A DNA stretch of 64,000 nt from Gamsiella multidivaricata (lineage: Eukaryota > Mortierellomycota > Mortierellomycetes > Mortierellales > Mortierellaceae): assembly GCF_025024155.1 (NCBI RefSeq), contig NW_026251716.1, forward strand, positions 310,001-374,000, given 5' to 3'. A program made the position numbers and the translations under genes. Each line of letters starts with the position of its first letter. The stretch's first letter is position 1. Under the pieces are notes generated by a model, which was given only the letters and a program-made list of their open reading frames with translations, did not search any database and was not told the origin of the DNA. This document shows positions 26,263-37,991 of this stretch, piece after piece.

Positions 26263-27408
26263 GAAAAATACCAAGCATGCATACCATTCTTAAATAGACG
26301 AGTAAAACAAAAACGAATTATCGTCGTTATCATTACTACTTGAACAGCTGGTTGCATTTCTGGGCTTCTAAGGCGTGCCGAATAACCAGAAATGGCGTGG
26401 GTTCCTAGGACATGGCAGTGCGAATCTGGCGCGTGCTTCGTAGAAAGTAACAACATCCAAGGTTTCGGCAGTTCACAGGTGATCGGGTCAAAACCGCTTT
26501 GTTGGCCAGATTCTCGGACACCAAACGGGTGCTCACAACAAAAAATTGTTCATTGGCCTAGACTACCAGTCCCCGATAGACACATGCATGGTGTGGAAGC
26601 TTGCGAAGACGAGGACAGAGTTCAGGATTTATGTTGGAGCCGGTTGTGGAGAAGGAAGCTGTATGGCGTCATGGCCCTCAGTTTCTACAAGACTATCTCT
26701 CTTCCGCTGGCTTGTTTCGGGCCTGTCAAGTGCACGCCTTCCTCTTCAGAAAAGAAGCGCGATAGGGAGCGGAGACATACTTGATAATACTCATTGCATG
26801 TTACCGTCAACCCACCCTCTCCTCCCCCTCGCTAGTCAGTGCTGTGGAGACAAATGGCTACTGTTCCTGGAAATACTTCTTTCGCACGCGCCTCGGGCCA
26901 CCATTTGTACTCGCAGTATCCCCTTCTGGGGTCATTTCTTGTTTGCTTTGATGAATGTGCCGCCAATAAACATACAATACATTTTGCACTACCGTAACTG
27001 CCAGTATGTTTGAGCTCTATATTCAATTTGTACACCCCAAGTGCTGGTTGCCCCTGGGGCGTTTGCAATGGCCTTCGCATGCAAATGCGCAACTGCCGTC
27101 CGTTGGCGTGTCAATGGCGCCTTTTAAGTGTCCGCTGCCGTGTAGCTGCCTTCCTTGGACTCTTCTGCTCTCCCCTCCCCTCTTCTACTCTTCCACTTCG
27201 TCTTCTTCCTTTTCCTACCCTCCGCACCCACTCCTTCTTCACGACACCTTCCCTTCCTGTAGCTGGAGCAATCAGCAGTATCAAAGAGTTCCTCGACCTC
27301 TCCTTTGATCCCTTCACACCTCCTCCACCTCCTGCCTAAAGGTCGTCAATCCACATACCCTACTATTCGACTGTGCTCCCCACCCTTTAATGATCCATTC
27401 CCTTCACC
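26263..27408. other. Intergenic, allantoinase to DUF3712 gene
   Basis: About 1.15 kb without a supported gene. Overlapping plus-strand frames (about 130-155 codons) at 26392-27013 show no domain and conflict with one another. The last 250 bases are strongly CT-rich, as expected for a fungal promoter or leader. Confidence 0.4.
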
Positions 27409-28732
27409 ATGCCCTCTTCTAAAACCTCTCTTGCGGAGCTCACCGAGAAACAACCCCCTTATACTGACGCAGAGGCCGAGTACAACAGCATCACAGACGA
27501 CAATGAGTATCACTTGCCCCACAGTGAGAAGCGGCCCCATGACTACACTGTTAACGACAACGACGACCACGAGTCCTTCAAGGACTACGAATACGAGTCG
27601 GCACATAAACCACAACAGAAGCCATTCTACCGACGCAAAAGAGTGATCGTCCGGTGCGCTATTGGCACAGTCATCTTTCTGGCAGCGTTCATCCCTCTCT
27701 TGATCTTTGTTATCCTGCCCAAGGTGGCCCAGTCCCTGCTCAATTCGTCTACCATGCAGATCATGCAGCTGAACATGACCAACCCCGGGGAATCCGCCCT
27801 CACAGTCTCGGTGTCTGCGGAGGTCGGAGGGATTCCAAAGATCTTTTCCGCAGATATGGAGTTTACAGAGCCGGTGATGGTTCATTGGCAGGAACAGCTT
27901 ATTGGATCCATGAGCTTGAATCCTGTGCATGTCAAGGGTGGCAAGGGAGACATTATGCAGGTTACTGGGTTCACGATTGAGGATAAGAATGCCTTTGCGG
28001 CCTTTGCTAAGGATATGGTAAGCTTTTTTTTTTTTTTTTTTTTTTTTCTCGATTGAACTATTACAGTTAATGGAAAGGCACTGGGAAAGGCGAAAGATGC
28101 GGCATGAATAAGGTGCTTTGTTTCCGCGGGCATGTGCCCGCGAATAATGTTTATGGCTCTCAATGCTATGTGCGTTGGAGAAGAAACACAAAAAAAAAAG
28201 AAAGATCCAGAACCGTGTTCTGGATGCATCGGCAGTGGGTGACAAGGGAGGCTTCTTCTCACTTGAAGAAGCAACCGTTGCACAGCAAGGTAACGAAGAG
28301 GACTAAAGGACGCGCGTAATAGGAATACGGATGACATGCGAGGGGGACGCATTCCCTGGGAAGTGTTACAGCGATAGAGGATAAAGGACGAGAACACGGT
28401 TGCTGACTCTTAAAGTGTCTGTTTTGTCTTTCTCCAAGGCTCACAAACAGAAAACACACTTGATATGGTTTTTGTGGTGTCCCTCAGTCTCCATGTACTG
28501 TACCATACAGTCCGTATAGCGCAGTTTAAGTTCTATGAGAACCGCGTGTTTGGCGCGCTAGATGGATGTGGAGGATGAGAAAGAAGTGGGGTCAGGTGTG
28601 GAGAGCACCAGGTTCACTTTAAACAGACGGGCTGCATCGATAAAATCCCCACACAAAGTAGAATTCACCAATAGCATTGGCTGTATAGGGGTGCTGAGCA
28701 ATGTGGAGATGCCGGAGCGGAGACTGGAAACG

Positions 28733-28781
<49 letters not shown>

Positions 28782-31055
28782 CTCTGCTGCTATGAGTCCG
28801 ACACTCTTCCCCGCGGCCTACCCTTGTTCCTGAAAATGTAATCAATGAGCTAGATAGGCTAACTGGCACATGTGCATCCAATCATCTGGTATAGCTGGCT
28901 TCCGATGGCTTCGCATGGACCCTGACCAGCAAGGCCACCCTCAAGACCCTGGGGCAGACAATCAAGGATCTCGAGGTCAACAAGGTGCTGAACATGAATG
29001 GTATGTTTTCAATTCAAATTACCCCCGCAAGAAAGTCAACCTATGCACATACAAGCTCGTGCAACCGTTGAGATTGCTAAATTGAGTTATGCCATTGTTT
29101 ACATAATCCCGGCTACGCTGATAAATGCCGTACATACATCTGATGCGTACGTTTTTGCCTCACGTAACATTGTAGGTCTGAGTAACTTCTCCAACTTGAA
29201 GATCCTCAAGTTCGATCTGCCCGCAGATGCTCCCGACGGCGCCCTTGTCGCCATCCAGGCCTCAATTGCCAATCCCTCACCTATTGGAATGACTCTCGGC
29301 ACCATTACTCTTGACATGAACTTCGAGACCGCGTACCTCGGACGTGTGGTCGCCAAGAATGTCACCCTCGTCGGCGGACAGCCCATGATCTTGAACCTTG
29401 AGGGAACCCTTCTAAAGCAAACAGAACCAGTCCACCTCCAGGAGCTGTCTCTACTCATGTCCAATTATCTGAACGGCGTTGTCACTCCAGCCTCTGCTAC
29501 GGGTGTCTCTGTCTTCCCTGACGGCGTCAACGCTGTCTCTTGGTTGACCTCGGCCATCCTGGCTACCAAGATGACCGTCCCTCTCGTCTCGCCTGAGCCC
29601 CTGAACGTCATCCAGGGTTTGGATATTCAGGATATGGGTTTGATCGTCCGTCCTGAGGCGCCATGGGCACCCACTGCCAACTCGAACTCGGTATCTGCTG
29701 TCTTCAAATTACCTTTCAACATTTCTCTCAACATCACTGAGCTCGCGAATGCCACAATGACGCTGATCTACAAGGGCACACCTCTTGCGGATTTGACGAC
29801 CGCTGTGTGGAACCAAACCACATCTGATATGAAGAACAACAAGATTGTGTTCACACTGCCTCCCTCCCCCCTGAACGTCAAGGAGGACGCACACGAGGCG
29901 TTCCAGGCATTTTTGACTGACGTTGTTCAAAACTTAGACTCTGGTTTCGACATCAAGGGTAGCGCGGATTCTGTTGCCACGACCCCCATGGGCATTGTTC
30001 GTCTCAAGGTTCCTTTCGCTTCCACAATCGCCTTGAAGGGCATCGGTTTCGCTTCGGTCTCCCCAACGATATCCAACGTGACAGTAATTGCCGGATCGAC
30101 AGAGTATGTTACCCTGTCTGCCAACGTCGGCATCAACAATCCCTCCATCTTCTCGGTCGATGCTGGTCCAGTGAACTTGCAGATCAGTGGTATCGCCGGT
30201 GGTATGAGTGGTGTCATGGGAGACGTTATTCTCCCCAACCTCAAGTTCGCGCCGGGCTTGACAACTTTGATCGCTCAGGTCCGTTTTCACCCCTCGGATC
30301 CAGCGTTCCGCGACATGTTCTTCTCTCAATTCGTCGCGGGCGCTACCTTTGATTGCGTCATTACTGGAGACGCTCAATCGACCTCAATCACGTCCATGGC
30401 GCCAGTAATGGAAGCTCTTTCGATGAAAACCAAAGTCCCAGGTATCATTCCTGCTCCACGACTGATTGTTAGTGGCGATGGCCAACCAAGCATCGGAAGC
30501 GTCATTGGCAACCGCCAGATTCCCTTGACGGTATCGGTGCTCAACCCTCTCCAGACATCGCTTTCGATCAACGATATCTCTGCACAAGTCTTCTGGCGCG
30601 AGAATTTCTTTGGAGCCATCAAGGCCAACACGGCGTTCTCGATCCCTGTCGGAAGCACACTCCCATCACCTGCGCTGATCCTTCAGGCGCCCACGGGTTT
30701 CCAATTTGGTGTGTTCATGGTGACAACGTTCTTGCCTGCCAACTTGGGTGTACTGACGGGCACGATCGTGAACGTGGACTTGACCTCGAGCATCGGGGTG
30801 TCAGTCGGCGGAGTCAGCAATGTCGGCTACTCATCCACGATCAGTTATAACCAGACCGCAGTGCCAGCGTTCTTGAAACTCAGCATGGGCTTTGCGAACG
30901 GGCTCAAGAGACGCACAGAGGACCTGGGCTCGCTCTTGCCACGCGCTGAGCCTTCCCTGGAGAGCGGCATGGAGTATGTGCAATGGCTGAAGGACACACT
31001 CTTTGCGGCATACCCTGAAGAGGCGAAGCGGTATGTCGAAAGCTTGAATCAGTAG
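27409..31055 (+). CDS. DUF3712-type single-pass membrane protein
   Basis: Three exons (27409-28017, 28895-29000, 29176-31055) give about 864 residues. An acidic N-terminal tail of about 75 residues and a basic stop-transfer patch (YRRKR) precede one transmembrane helix (about 79-102, IGTVIFLAAFIPLLIFVIL). The long remainder is a series of beta-rich, LEA/DUF3712-like repeats with many NxS/T sites, presumably on the luminal side. This arrangement resembles fungal vacuolar-membrane proteins annotated DUF3712 (yeast Tag1 is a member, from memory); function here is not proven. Intron 1 is 877 nt, about ten times the usual length in this window, yet both joins keep phase. Poly(A) signal AATAAA is at 31077. 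Confidence 0.8.
28024..28047 (+). repeat. T24 homopolymer at start of long intron
   Basis: 24 consecutive T beginning 6 nt after the GTAAGC donor of the 877-nt intron of the DUF3712-type gene. Confidence 0.9.
28124..28142. repeat. Short perfect hairpin in intron
   Basis: GCGGGCA and TGCCCGC flank a short loop within the long intron of the DUF3712-type gene. A second hairpin (ATCCAGAAC / GTTCTGGAT around a 3-nt loop) lies about 75 nt downstream, near 28205-28226. Confidence 0.6.
28732..28785 (+). repeat. Hexanucleotide microsatellite (GGCTCT)9
   Basis: Nine tandem GGCTCT units inside the long intron of the DUF3712-type gene, about 110 nt before its acceptor. Confidence 0.9.
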
Positions 31056-31521
31056 ATGGGTCCCTGCATTCAGAACAATAAACGTAGATTTGAAGATAAT
31101 ACTGGGCAGCTGCCGAAAGAAGGGGCCTGTTTATGTCGCACTTTCATTTAGATTTTTGCTATCGGTCGCGTGTTTGCGTTCGCTCATTGTGCACGCTACC
31201 TCATCTTTAAGGCTCGACAGCCGTGTAGCTGAACATGACAGAACCTCGGCAATAACAGATGAGAGTTTCGGTGCTGATAACGGTGGCGGGGACTCTGAGA
31301 GTGCTTTCGATGATGATGGAGCCTCTGTAGGAGGTCGAGGTGAAAATGGACAGACAGGATGAGGATGTTGTATCCAGTCGCGAGAACCAGTTGCGAGCAC
31401 CAGTCGCAACGGTAACGATCAAAAATGAGGATCCTACATTGTTTTATTCAAAGCTGTCTTATCGCTATCAGCTTTTCGGCCCTTCCCATGCTTGTCAGTG
31501 ATTGAGAGTTGCACTCTTTAC
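31056..31521. other. Convergent 3' intergenic region
   Basis: Holds AATAAA at 31077-31082 (plus strand, DUF3712 gene) and AATAAA on the minus strand at 31443-31448, 74 nt past the stop of the F-box gene. Nothing else is seen. Confidence 0.5.
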
Positions 31522-33471
31522 TTAACCAGACAAAAGATCGTTCAGTCGCACATGGATGCCTAGTCCTGTCTGTGTTGCTCGACATTCCCGTATAACTTCC
31601 TCCGTGCGCTCACCAAGTTCTATCTCCACGACTCTCAGAGCCCTCATCTTGTCCAATCCACGTATAAATCCATCGACTGTCAATGCGTCCGAATCGCACT
31701 TATCCACTACCAATCTCTGCAATTGTTCCAAACCTCCTCCCAGTTTATCCATGACCCTATCCGTCAAAATCCATCTCCCGACCAATGAGAGTACTTTTAA
31801 ATGCGGGGCCATGACCACCTTCTCCAAATGATCCACCCGCGGAGGCGAGTACGGATGCAGAGTCAGGTTCAGCTCCGTCAGTTTCGGACAGTAGGCCAGT
31901 GATTCCATGTCGAACCAAACGGCCAGCTCGCCTTTCAGGCTCAGAGTCGTCAATCGGCCCAGAGTCCAAGACCAACCAAACCAGGTTTCTGAGGGCGAGG
32001 GAACCACAGCAGACAGCTTAAGAGCAACGCCCTTCAGGTCCTCGAGAGAGTCTCGGAAGGCATAGGCGCAGTCTTGGACCAACTGCTTGGCCGTCGTAGG
32101 TCGGTGAGATGACAAGTGCAGGACCTTGATCGATTGCAGTGACGAGGGATCGGCGTTGTAGCGGTCCACAGCCCATGAGAATGCAGTTGAGTTCTGGACT
32201 CCGATGTGAAGGGTCCTCAGATTGGCGCAGCGTCTGATTAGGTCAAGTGCACGATCGTTTTGTGTCACCAACCCTGCGTCTGAAATTCGGGGCGGCGCCG
32301 CAGTCGTTCCTACGAAGGATAGTGTCTGGGTCTGGGTAGCATCGGTGTTCTGGTGCGCTGGAGCAGGCGACTGCGGCGCCGGAACGAAATCGAGATCAAA
32401 CAACAATTGCTCCAAACTGCTGATGTCTTGAAATTCGAAGGTGTTGAGGTCCCTGGTTGCCTCCTTGTATCTCGAGAGATCGATTACTTTGGGATGCTTG
32501 ATCAATTTGATGATCTTATGCAGAGTCGGTTTCTGCATAACTCTTACATCATTAGGTCCCGCCATTTTGAGCTCGCGGATCGTGCCAAAGAGCCGAGAGT
32601 GTTCCTGCAAGAATTCGATTGCTGGATCGAGATTGAAGTGCCAGCTGATTCCATAGAGTTCGAACCGGACGAGGCCTGAGAGCTTTGAGCCGATCGACTG
32701 GAATGCGACCAAACGCTGAATCGGTAGGGAGATGGTCCGGATACACTCTGGCCGATGGAGTAATAGTTTCCGCTCGATCTCGTTGCGCGTAAACATGGTG
32801 ATAGTCGTGTTTGTGAGTGTTTGTTGCCTTTGTTGCCTGTATTCTTCATGTTTCACATTGGTAGACAAGAGTGATGGTGGGACCAGTGACGGTGGTGAGT
32901 ACCGCTGGATGTTCGGGAACAGGATGCGAAAAGTGCTTGAGAGGTTCATGCACAAAAAGTGGTGATGGTACGCTGAGAGGTAGTCAACCAAGGGCCTTTT
33001 GAGGGATTCATGGGCAGCTTCAAAAGCAGTGCAGACCGGCGGCAGATCCACCCAGAAGGGATGATGGCTCACTGGTGGCTCGTTCGGGAGGAGCTCGCGA
33101 TCGTTGGGGCCGGTTGAGCAGCAGTTTAAGAGGAGATAGAGCAATGAGGCATGTCGTTTTGTGCGCTCCTGAGAGGACCATGCTTGGTTGGACTCTAGCA
33201 GATCGAACGGGCTCGCATAGAGGAGCGGCATAGCAATGCGGAAGAAGGTCTTTGAGACGAGAAGTAAGGAATAGAGCGCTGAGAGATCTCTAGCGAGATA
33301 GACAAAGATCTCCTGGAGACATTCTTCGGGAAGCAAGCGGCTACATCCTGTCTGCGGAGAAGAGTGGAAGGAAGAGGAAAGGGCTGGATCTGAGGCGGAG
33401 GAGTCTTGAAGAGATAGAAGCGAGATAGGCAGTGTGTGCGGACTGGTAGAGGAGGACGAGGACAAGTGCAT
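31522..33471 (-). CDS. F-box protein with degenerate leucine-rich repeats
   Basis: Predicted SCF ubiquitin-ligase adaptor. It is a single exon of about 649 residues from the ATG at 33471; an upstream in-frame GTG exists but is unlikely. A Ser-rich leader of about 40 residues is followed by an F-box (about 46-92) with LLPEECLQEIFVYLARDLSAL and SLLLVSKTFFRIAMPLLY. The rest is leucine-rich with irregular repeat spacing (LSLKGELAVWFDMESL, LTELNLTLHPY, LKVLSLVGRWIL) and a Gln/Thr/Pro-rich insert near the middle. This type of large F-box/LRR gene is commonly amplified in Mucoromycota (inference). It is intronless, unlike the F-box gene at the left edge, and shows no close sequence similarity to it by eye. 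Minus-strand AATAAA is at 31443. Confidence 0.85.
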   Translation of the reverse strand: MHLSSSSSTSPHTLPISLLSLQDSSASDPALSSSFHSSPQTGCSRLLPEECLQEIFVYLARDLSALYSLLLVSKTFFRIAMPLLYASPFDLLESNQAWSSQERTKRHASLLYLLLNCCSTGPNDRELLPNEPPVSHHPFWVDLPPVCTAFEAAHESLKRPLVDYLSAYHHHFLCMNLSSTFRILFPNIQRYSPPSLVPPSLLSTNVKHEEYRQQRQQTLTNTTITMFTRNEIERKLLLHRPECIRTISLPIQRLVAFQSIGSKLSGLVRFELYGISWHFNLDPAIEFLQEHSRLFGTIRELKMAGPNDVRVMQKPTLHKIIKLIKHPKVIDLSRYKEATRDLNTFEFQDISSLEQLLFDLDFVPAPQSPAPAHQNTDATQTQTLSFVGTTAAPPRISDAGLVTQNDRALDLIRRCANLRTLHIGVQNSTAFSWAVDRYNADPSSLQSIKVLHLSSHRPTTAKQLVQDCAYAFRDSLEDLKGVALKLSAVVPSPSETWFGWSWTLGRLTTLSLKGELAVWFDMESLAYCPKLTELNLTLHPYSPPRVDHLEKVVMAPHLKVLSLVGRWILTDRVMDKLGGGLEQLQRLVVDKCDSDALTVDGFIRGLDKMRALRVVEIELGERTEEVIRECRATQTGLGIHVRLNDLLSG

Positions 33472-34408
33472 GCAGGACAAGCAGGACACTTGAGTAGTGT
33501 GAACAAGGGAATAAAAAGACTGACGAGAAAGACGAGTGGACTTCCAAGTGGTGGGAAATGATTAAAAAAAAAAGGAAGAGGAGTGGAACAAAAAATAGCC
33601 TATTTTTATGAGCGCAAGAAGATGAACCGCAGTCGACTGCCATCAAAGGACAGGGAAAGAAAGCGGGATGCGGGATGAAGACGTCCATGGCCACGTACAG
33701 CATGGTGTACCTTGTACGTATGGCTCCTGAAGAGGGGACCTGATGTGGAAGTTCCAGGCGCGGTGTAAATAAATGAGACCAATAGGCTACCGTGACAATT
33801 GGACTTCGCACTCTTATTTGTGTTCTGTTTCGGGGTACTTTAGCCAGATTCTTTCTTATTTTCCGTTGGCAGTGGCATCCTTGGATTCCTCTTTCAATCC
33901 CATCTCCTCCTTTCCCCTTTCTCTCCTCACTCCCACTGCCGTCCATATTTCCACCTTTCCCCCCGGTAGACTATCGCCATCCTTGCCGGGTGTTTGCTTT
34001 TTTTGGTTGTCCTCTTCTCCACTTGTTGTTACACACGCATACTCCATCCTTTTGATGATGATGATGATGATGATCCCTACCCACTCCATCTTGTTTTAGA
34101 CCCATCATCCACTTACCCACTTGATCAGTTCTTCACCATCATCTTTCCCTCGGTCTCACCCCCCTCTCCTTTATAACAACGCTGTCGTTGCAATATAACG
34201 CACGCGCTATTAGTGTTCAGTTCTTTTGCACACCTTTAACGACTTTTCACACTGCCCATCGACCATCAACCACCAATTAGAATCATCAGCAATCAGCTCC
34301 ACCTCCTCATTCCTCTCCCCTCCTTTATTATTTAGTATCCCGCAGTTTGGTTGCTCCCCTGGTATACTTGTCTATTCTGTACTTCCTCTTTGTACCCTTC
34401 TCTGCCGG
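33472..34408. other. Divergent intergenic region (F-box and glycosyltransferase)
   Basis: Shared upstream region of 0.94 kb. It includes a short ATG/GAT-type microsatellite (34053-34074) and long CT-rich stretches. Open frames here are compositional. Confidence 0.4.
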
Positions 34409-37400
34409 ATGCTGCCCCCACACTCCGGTCCCACAACAGCAGCACCTGCCTGGTCTAGATCCGCCAGGTACCTGATCGCCAAGCTGATCCGCACGCTCTC
34501 ATCAAGGGTCGCCATCCTCCTGGTCATCGCCATCACCGCCCTTCTTTTCTTCTCGTCCGTCCTCTTCTCAGGCTCACAATCCAATGACATCTACTATCCA
34601 GGTACACACTTCTTCAAATATCATCGCACCGCCCAACTACCCCATAGATGCTCTTCTGCATTTGTTCCTCTTCCATGGAAAGTTCAGTCTACTGCTCACT
34701 TTCACAATTCATTCTATTGACCCTACGCATCTTTCTTTTCTATCTCATTTGATGCTCTCCCGCCCTCATGCACGCCGATCAATAGATATCGTATCGGAGT
34801 CCTCTAATGGGGGTCAAGTCTATAATCCTGATCCGCTCGCCCTGCTGGAACAGAGGCGGCCAATGCGGCACAGCTATCAGGAACTCTACCGCCTTCCCTC
34901 AAAGTTCATGCTGAACGAGGATGGAACCGCCCCAGTTACCGTCATCATCCATCCCCAAAACTTTGGTGACAGCTTGTCGAATCAGATCCGCGCATTATTG
35001 ACCCAGACAGACCAACCCCAGGCGATTTGGATTGCTGTTGCAGAGGACCAGGATATCACTGCAGCAGAAGAGATCGTCTCATCTTTCAATGGCAACTTGG
35101 AGCCTCAGGAAGCAGCGAATGAAGAAGAAGAGGATGAGCAGGATCAACGCGTCAAGATGCGCGTCTTCTCATCGAGCGATCCCTGGTGGAGCGTTGCGCG
35201 CCAGGCCTCATCCGAGTTCTTCCTCATGCTGGAAAACGGCGTCATCCCCGGAAAGAGCTATCTTGGGACCCTTCTTCGCCTGGCACACACTCCAGAGTAC
35301 TCGCGGGCATTGCTTGGAAGCCATGGTGCTATGTTTTTGACCGCACCGGAAGATGTCCTCGATAGTGAGGTTGACATCAAGTGCCTGCCAGAAAAAGACG
35401 GTCGTGGACAGGTCAGGGCAACAGAGACTGTCGACATGTTGACAGATATTTGGTTCGGCAGGACCGAGACTCTGGAATTATTGAGTCTTGAGCCCTGGGC
35501 AATGTCAGGAAAGGCGCCACTTAGCATATACCTCAGCACCCTACTCCGCTACTATGGATCCGTCCCGTCCATTGTCGTCGCCAATGATCCACGGAATTTA
35601 GCTACCTGGGGAGATATCAGGAAGAAGGACCAGCCACCAACCTTCTGCAACAGCATCCAACAGCTTTACAAAGAGAGTGCAGTTTGGCAGGGATGGATCG
35701 AAAGAGGCAGAGCGCTTGTCTCTCAGCATGAGAGACTGGCTATTGTCACCATCTTTTTATTCAGTCACGACGAGGCCATGTTGCTCAAGGACCTCATCTG
35801 CCGTTGGAGCCTTTCGCCCGATATCTCAGTTCACGTTGCTGTAGCTGGATCTGCGCAAGGGCTTGGACGCAAGGATTTTGCACGACTTTTGCCCTCGGAA
35901 GGGTGCCATGTAGGCGTTTACGATCTGCGACTCACGCATGTACCACTCAGGAGAACAGCATTGGAGTCAGCCAGGCTTGCTGCCGACGTCTCTGTCAACA
36001 CCTTCCATCTTATCAACTCACTCGGGCCGAGGGTCATCTTTTACCTGAACGAGCCAGACTCAGTGTTCACAGAGGGTTTGGCGACTGCGCAGGCGCGTGC
36101 AAAAGTCCCAGCTATCGCTTTGATGCCTGAAGATATAGAGCATGTCGGGTGGCTGCCTGATCTTCCCATCCAGGCGCTTGAGAGTAAGCCCTGTTGATCC
36201 CTAATGAATGTTTTTTATTTCTTTGATCGGCGTTGGATCAAGTGTCTAACATTTCCCCCCCCTCTCGCTACGCCGCCATAGACTGGAATACCCCCGAGGT
36301 CAAGTTGGTTGTCATCACGAACAATCGCCCTGGGTCATGCATTCGTCTTCTTCGCTCACTGTCGCATGCCCACTACCTGAATGACAGGGTATCTCTGACC
36401 CTCAACATGGATGCAGAGGCAGACCGCGTGACACTTCAGATGGCTGGCTCCTTCCAGTGGGATTTTGGCGAAAAGTTCATGCGCCACCGGGTTCGACGAG
36501 GAGGACTCATGTTGGCTGTTGTCGAGGCGTGGTACCCTCAAGGAAACGATGAGTACGCCGTGCTATTAGAGGATGATGTGGAAGTGTCTCCATTGTTTTA
36601 TGTTTGGATCAAGTACAACATCCTCAAGTACCGCTACTCGCCTGACAACTATTTATACCAACGCATGTTCGGCGTCAGCATGTACTCTCAAAAATTCGTG
36701 GAGACCCATCTCGCAGGACGCGCACCCTTCAACCCAGAGGACATATTCATCGAGACGCCCGAGTATGAGCTCAGAACACCATTTTTATTGCAGCTTCCTT
36801 GTAGTTGGGGAGCAGTTTACTTCCCAGAGCACTGGCGGGAGTTCCATGAGTATGTCGCGGATCGCTTGCTGGATATTGAGTGGAACAAGACCAGTCTCCA
36901 GTCTGTACAGATCCCCAACTCCAGGACGAACCGGTGGTCGAACTCGTGGAAGAAACTGTTCATCGAGATGATTTACATGCGCGGCTATGTAATGTTGTAT
37001 CCCAATTTTTTCAACTTCACATCATTCTCAACCAACCACCTGGAGTGGGGCACCCATACCAAGCAGCAGAGAAATAGTGCAGGCACGTTTTTGGTCCCAT
37101 TGATGACAGACAGTGAGAGATTGCTGGACGATCTTCCGAACCGTCGATTGCCAGACTGGGACTCTCTGCCTGTGTTGGACCTCTGGGCGAACCTGGCTAC
37201 GAGCGCAGAGCTGATCAAGCGAGGTCGAGCATTGCAGGAAAAGCTTAATCCATGCCTGCTGAGGAATAGCAAGAATGAAGTCATCTGGGAAGGCCAGGAG
37301 AAGGAACTCAAGTGCGCAAAGACTCAACCATATTACTCGACTCACACGACACCTATGCCAAAGACGACAGCGCCGCCGGCGATCGAAACTATGTCAATCT

Positions 37401-37567
37401 CAGCAATTAGGAGTGATCCGATGAATCCTGCCAGCATCAGTACCTATGAATCCGTATCAGCATATCCAACCCCTACACCGTCGTCGTCAGCAGATGATAG
37501 TCAAGACGATACTGGTCCCTCGCCCAGTCAGCGCAAATCACCCGTGTCTTCGGCCACACCGTACTAA
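34409..37567 (+). CDS. Type II membrane glycosyltransferase, GT2-like
   Basis: Three exons (34409-34601, 34786-36183, 36282-37567) give about 958 residues. A short cytosolic tail precedes one signal anchor (about 34-54, VAILLVIAITALLFFSSVLF), so the bulk should face the Golgi/ER lumen. Two glycosyltransferase-fold-like halves are visible. The N-terminal one has VTVIIHPQNFGDSLSNQIRA and AEDQD; the C-terminal one (from about 532) has VKLVVITNNRPGSCIRLLRS and an acidic metal-site motif LLEDDVEVS (about 624-632), the likely catalytic DxD equivalent. The C-terminal 80 residues are Ser/Thr/Pro-rich. Donor and acceptor sugars are unknown; GT2-like is by motif only. Poly(A) signal AATAAA is at about 37650. 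Confidence 0.75.
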
Positions 37568-37991
37568 AGCATCAGCACTCTTCTTTTTATCTAACCGCCT
37601 TCCTGTAATGCTTTCCCCTCCCTCCCACATGTACACTTACACCGACGAAAATAAACATGATTTTTGCTTGGTCTCCATTCGTGTCTCTAGACTGCGCCAT
37701 TTTACCGTTTTATCCAAAAGCGGAAGTGGGATCTGACTGTTTGTGTTTGGACGTGCATCTAAGCCCCTCAGGTCAAGCTCATCCTCTTTCCTCCACCCGC
37801 TTCGACATATACTGTTATAGTCTACCACAACCTACTCTCAAGATCAGGATCAGTCAACTCAGGAACACAGCGCCTCGGAGATACGTCAACCCTCCTATCC
37901 AGCTACAACTCTTCTTACTTCACAGCCAGGACCTGTCTACGAAAAATACCCGGATCTTCTCTCCCCCCTTTATACCGCACACAATCCAGAC
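37568..37991. other. Intergenic, glycosyltransferase to TIM22
   Basis: Contains the AATAAA at about 37650-37655 and the 5' leader of TIM22. No other gene. Confidence 0.5.

Noticed and set aside
26392..27013. Possible gene between allantoinase and the DUF3712-type gene
   Set aside because: Two overlapping frames in different phases, no domain, no poly(A) signal or splice pattern that extends either.
27346..28245. 299-codon frame antisense to the DUF3712-type gene
   Set aside because: Opposite-strand shadow crossing the poly-T tract.
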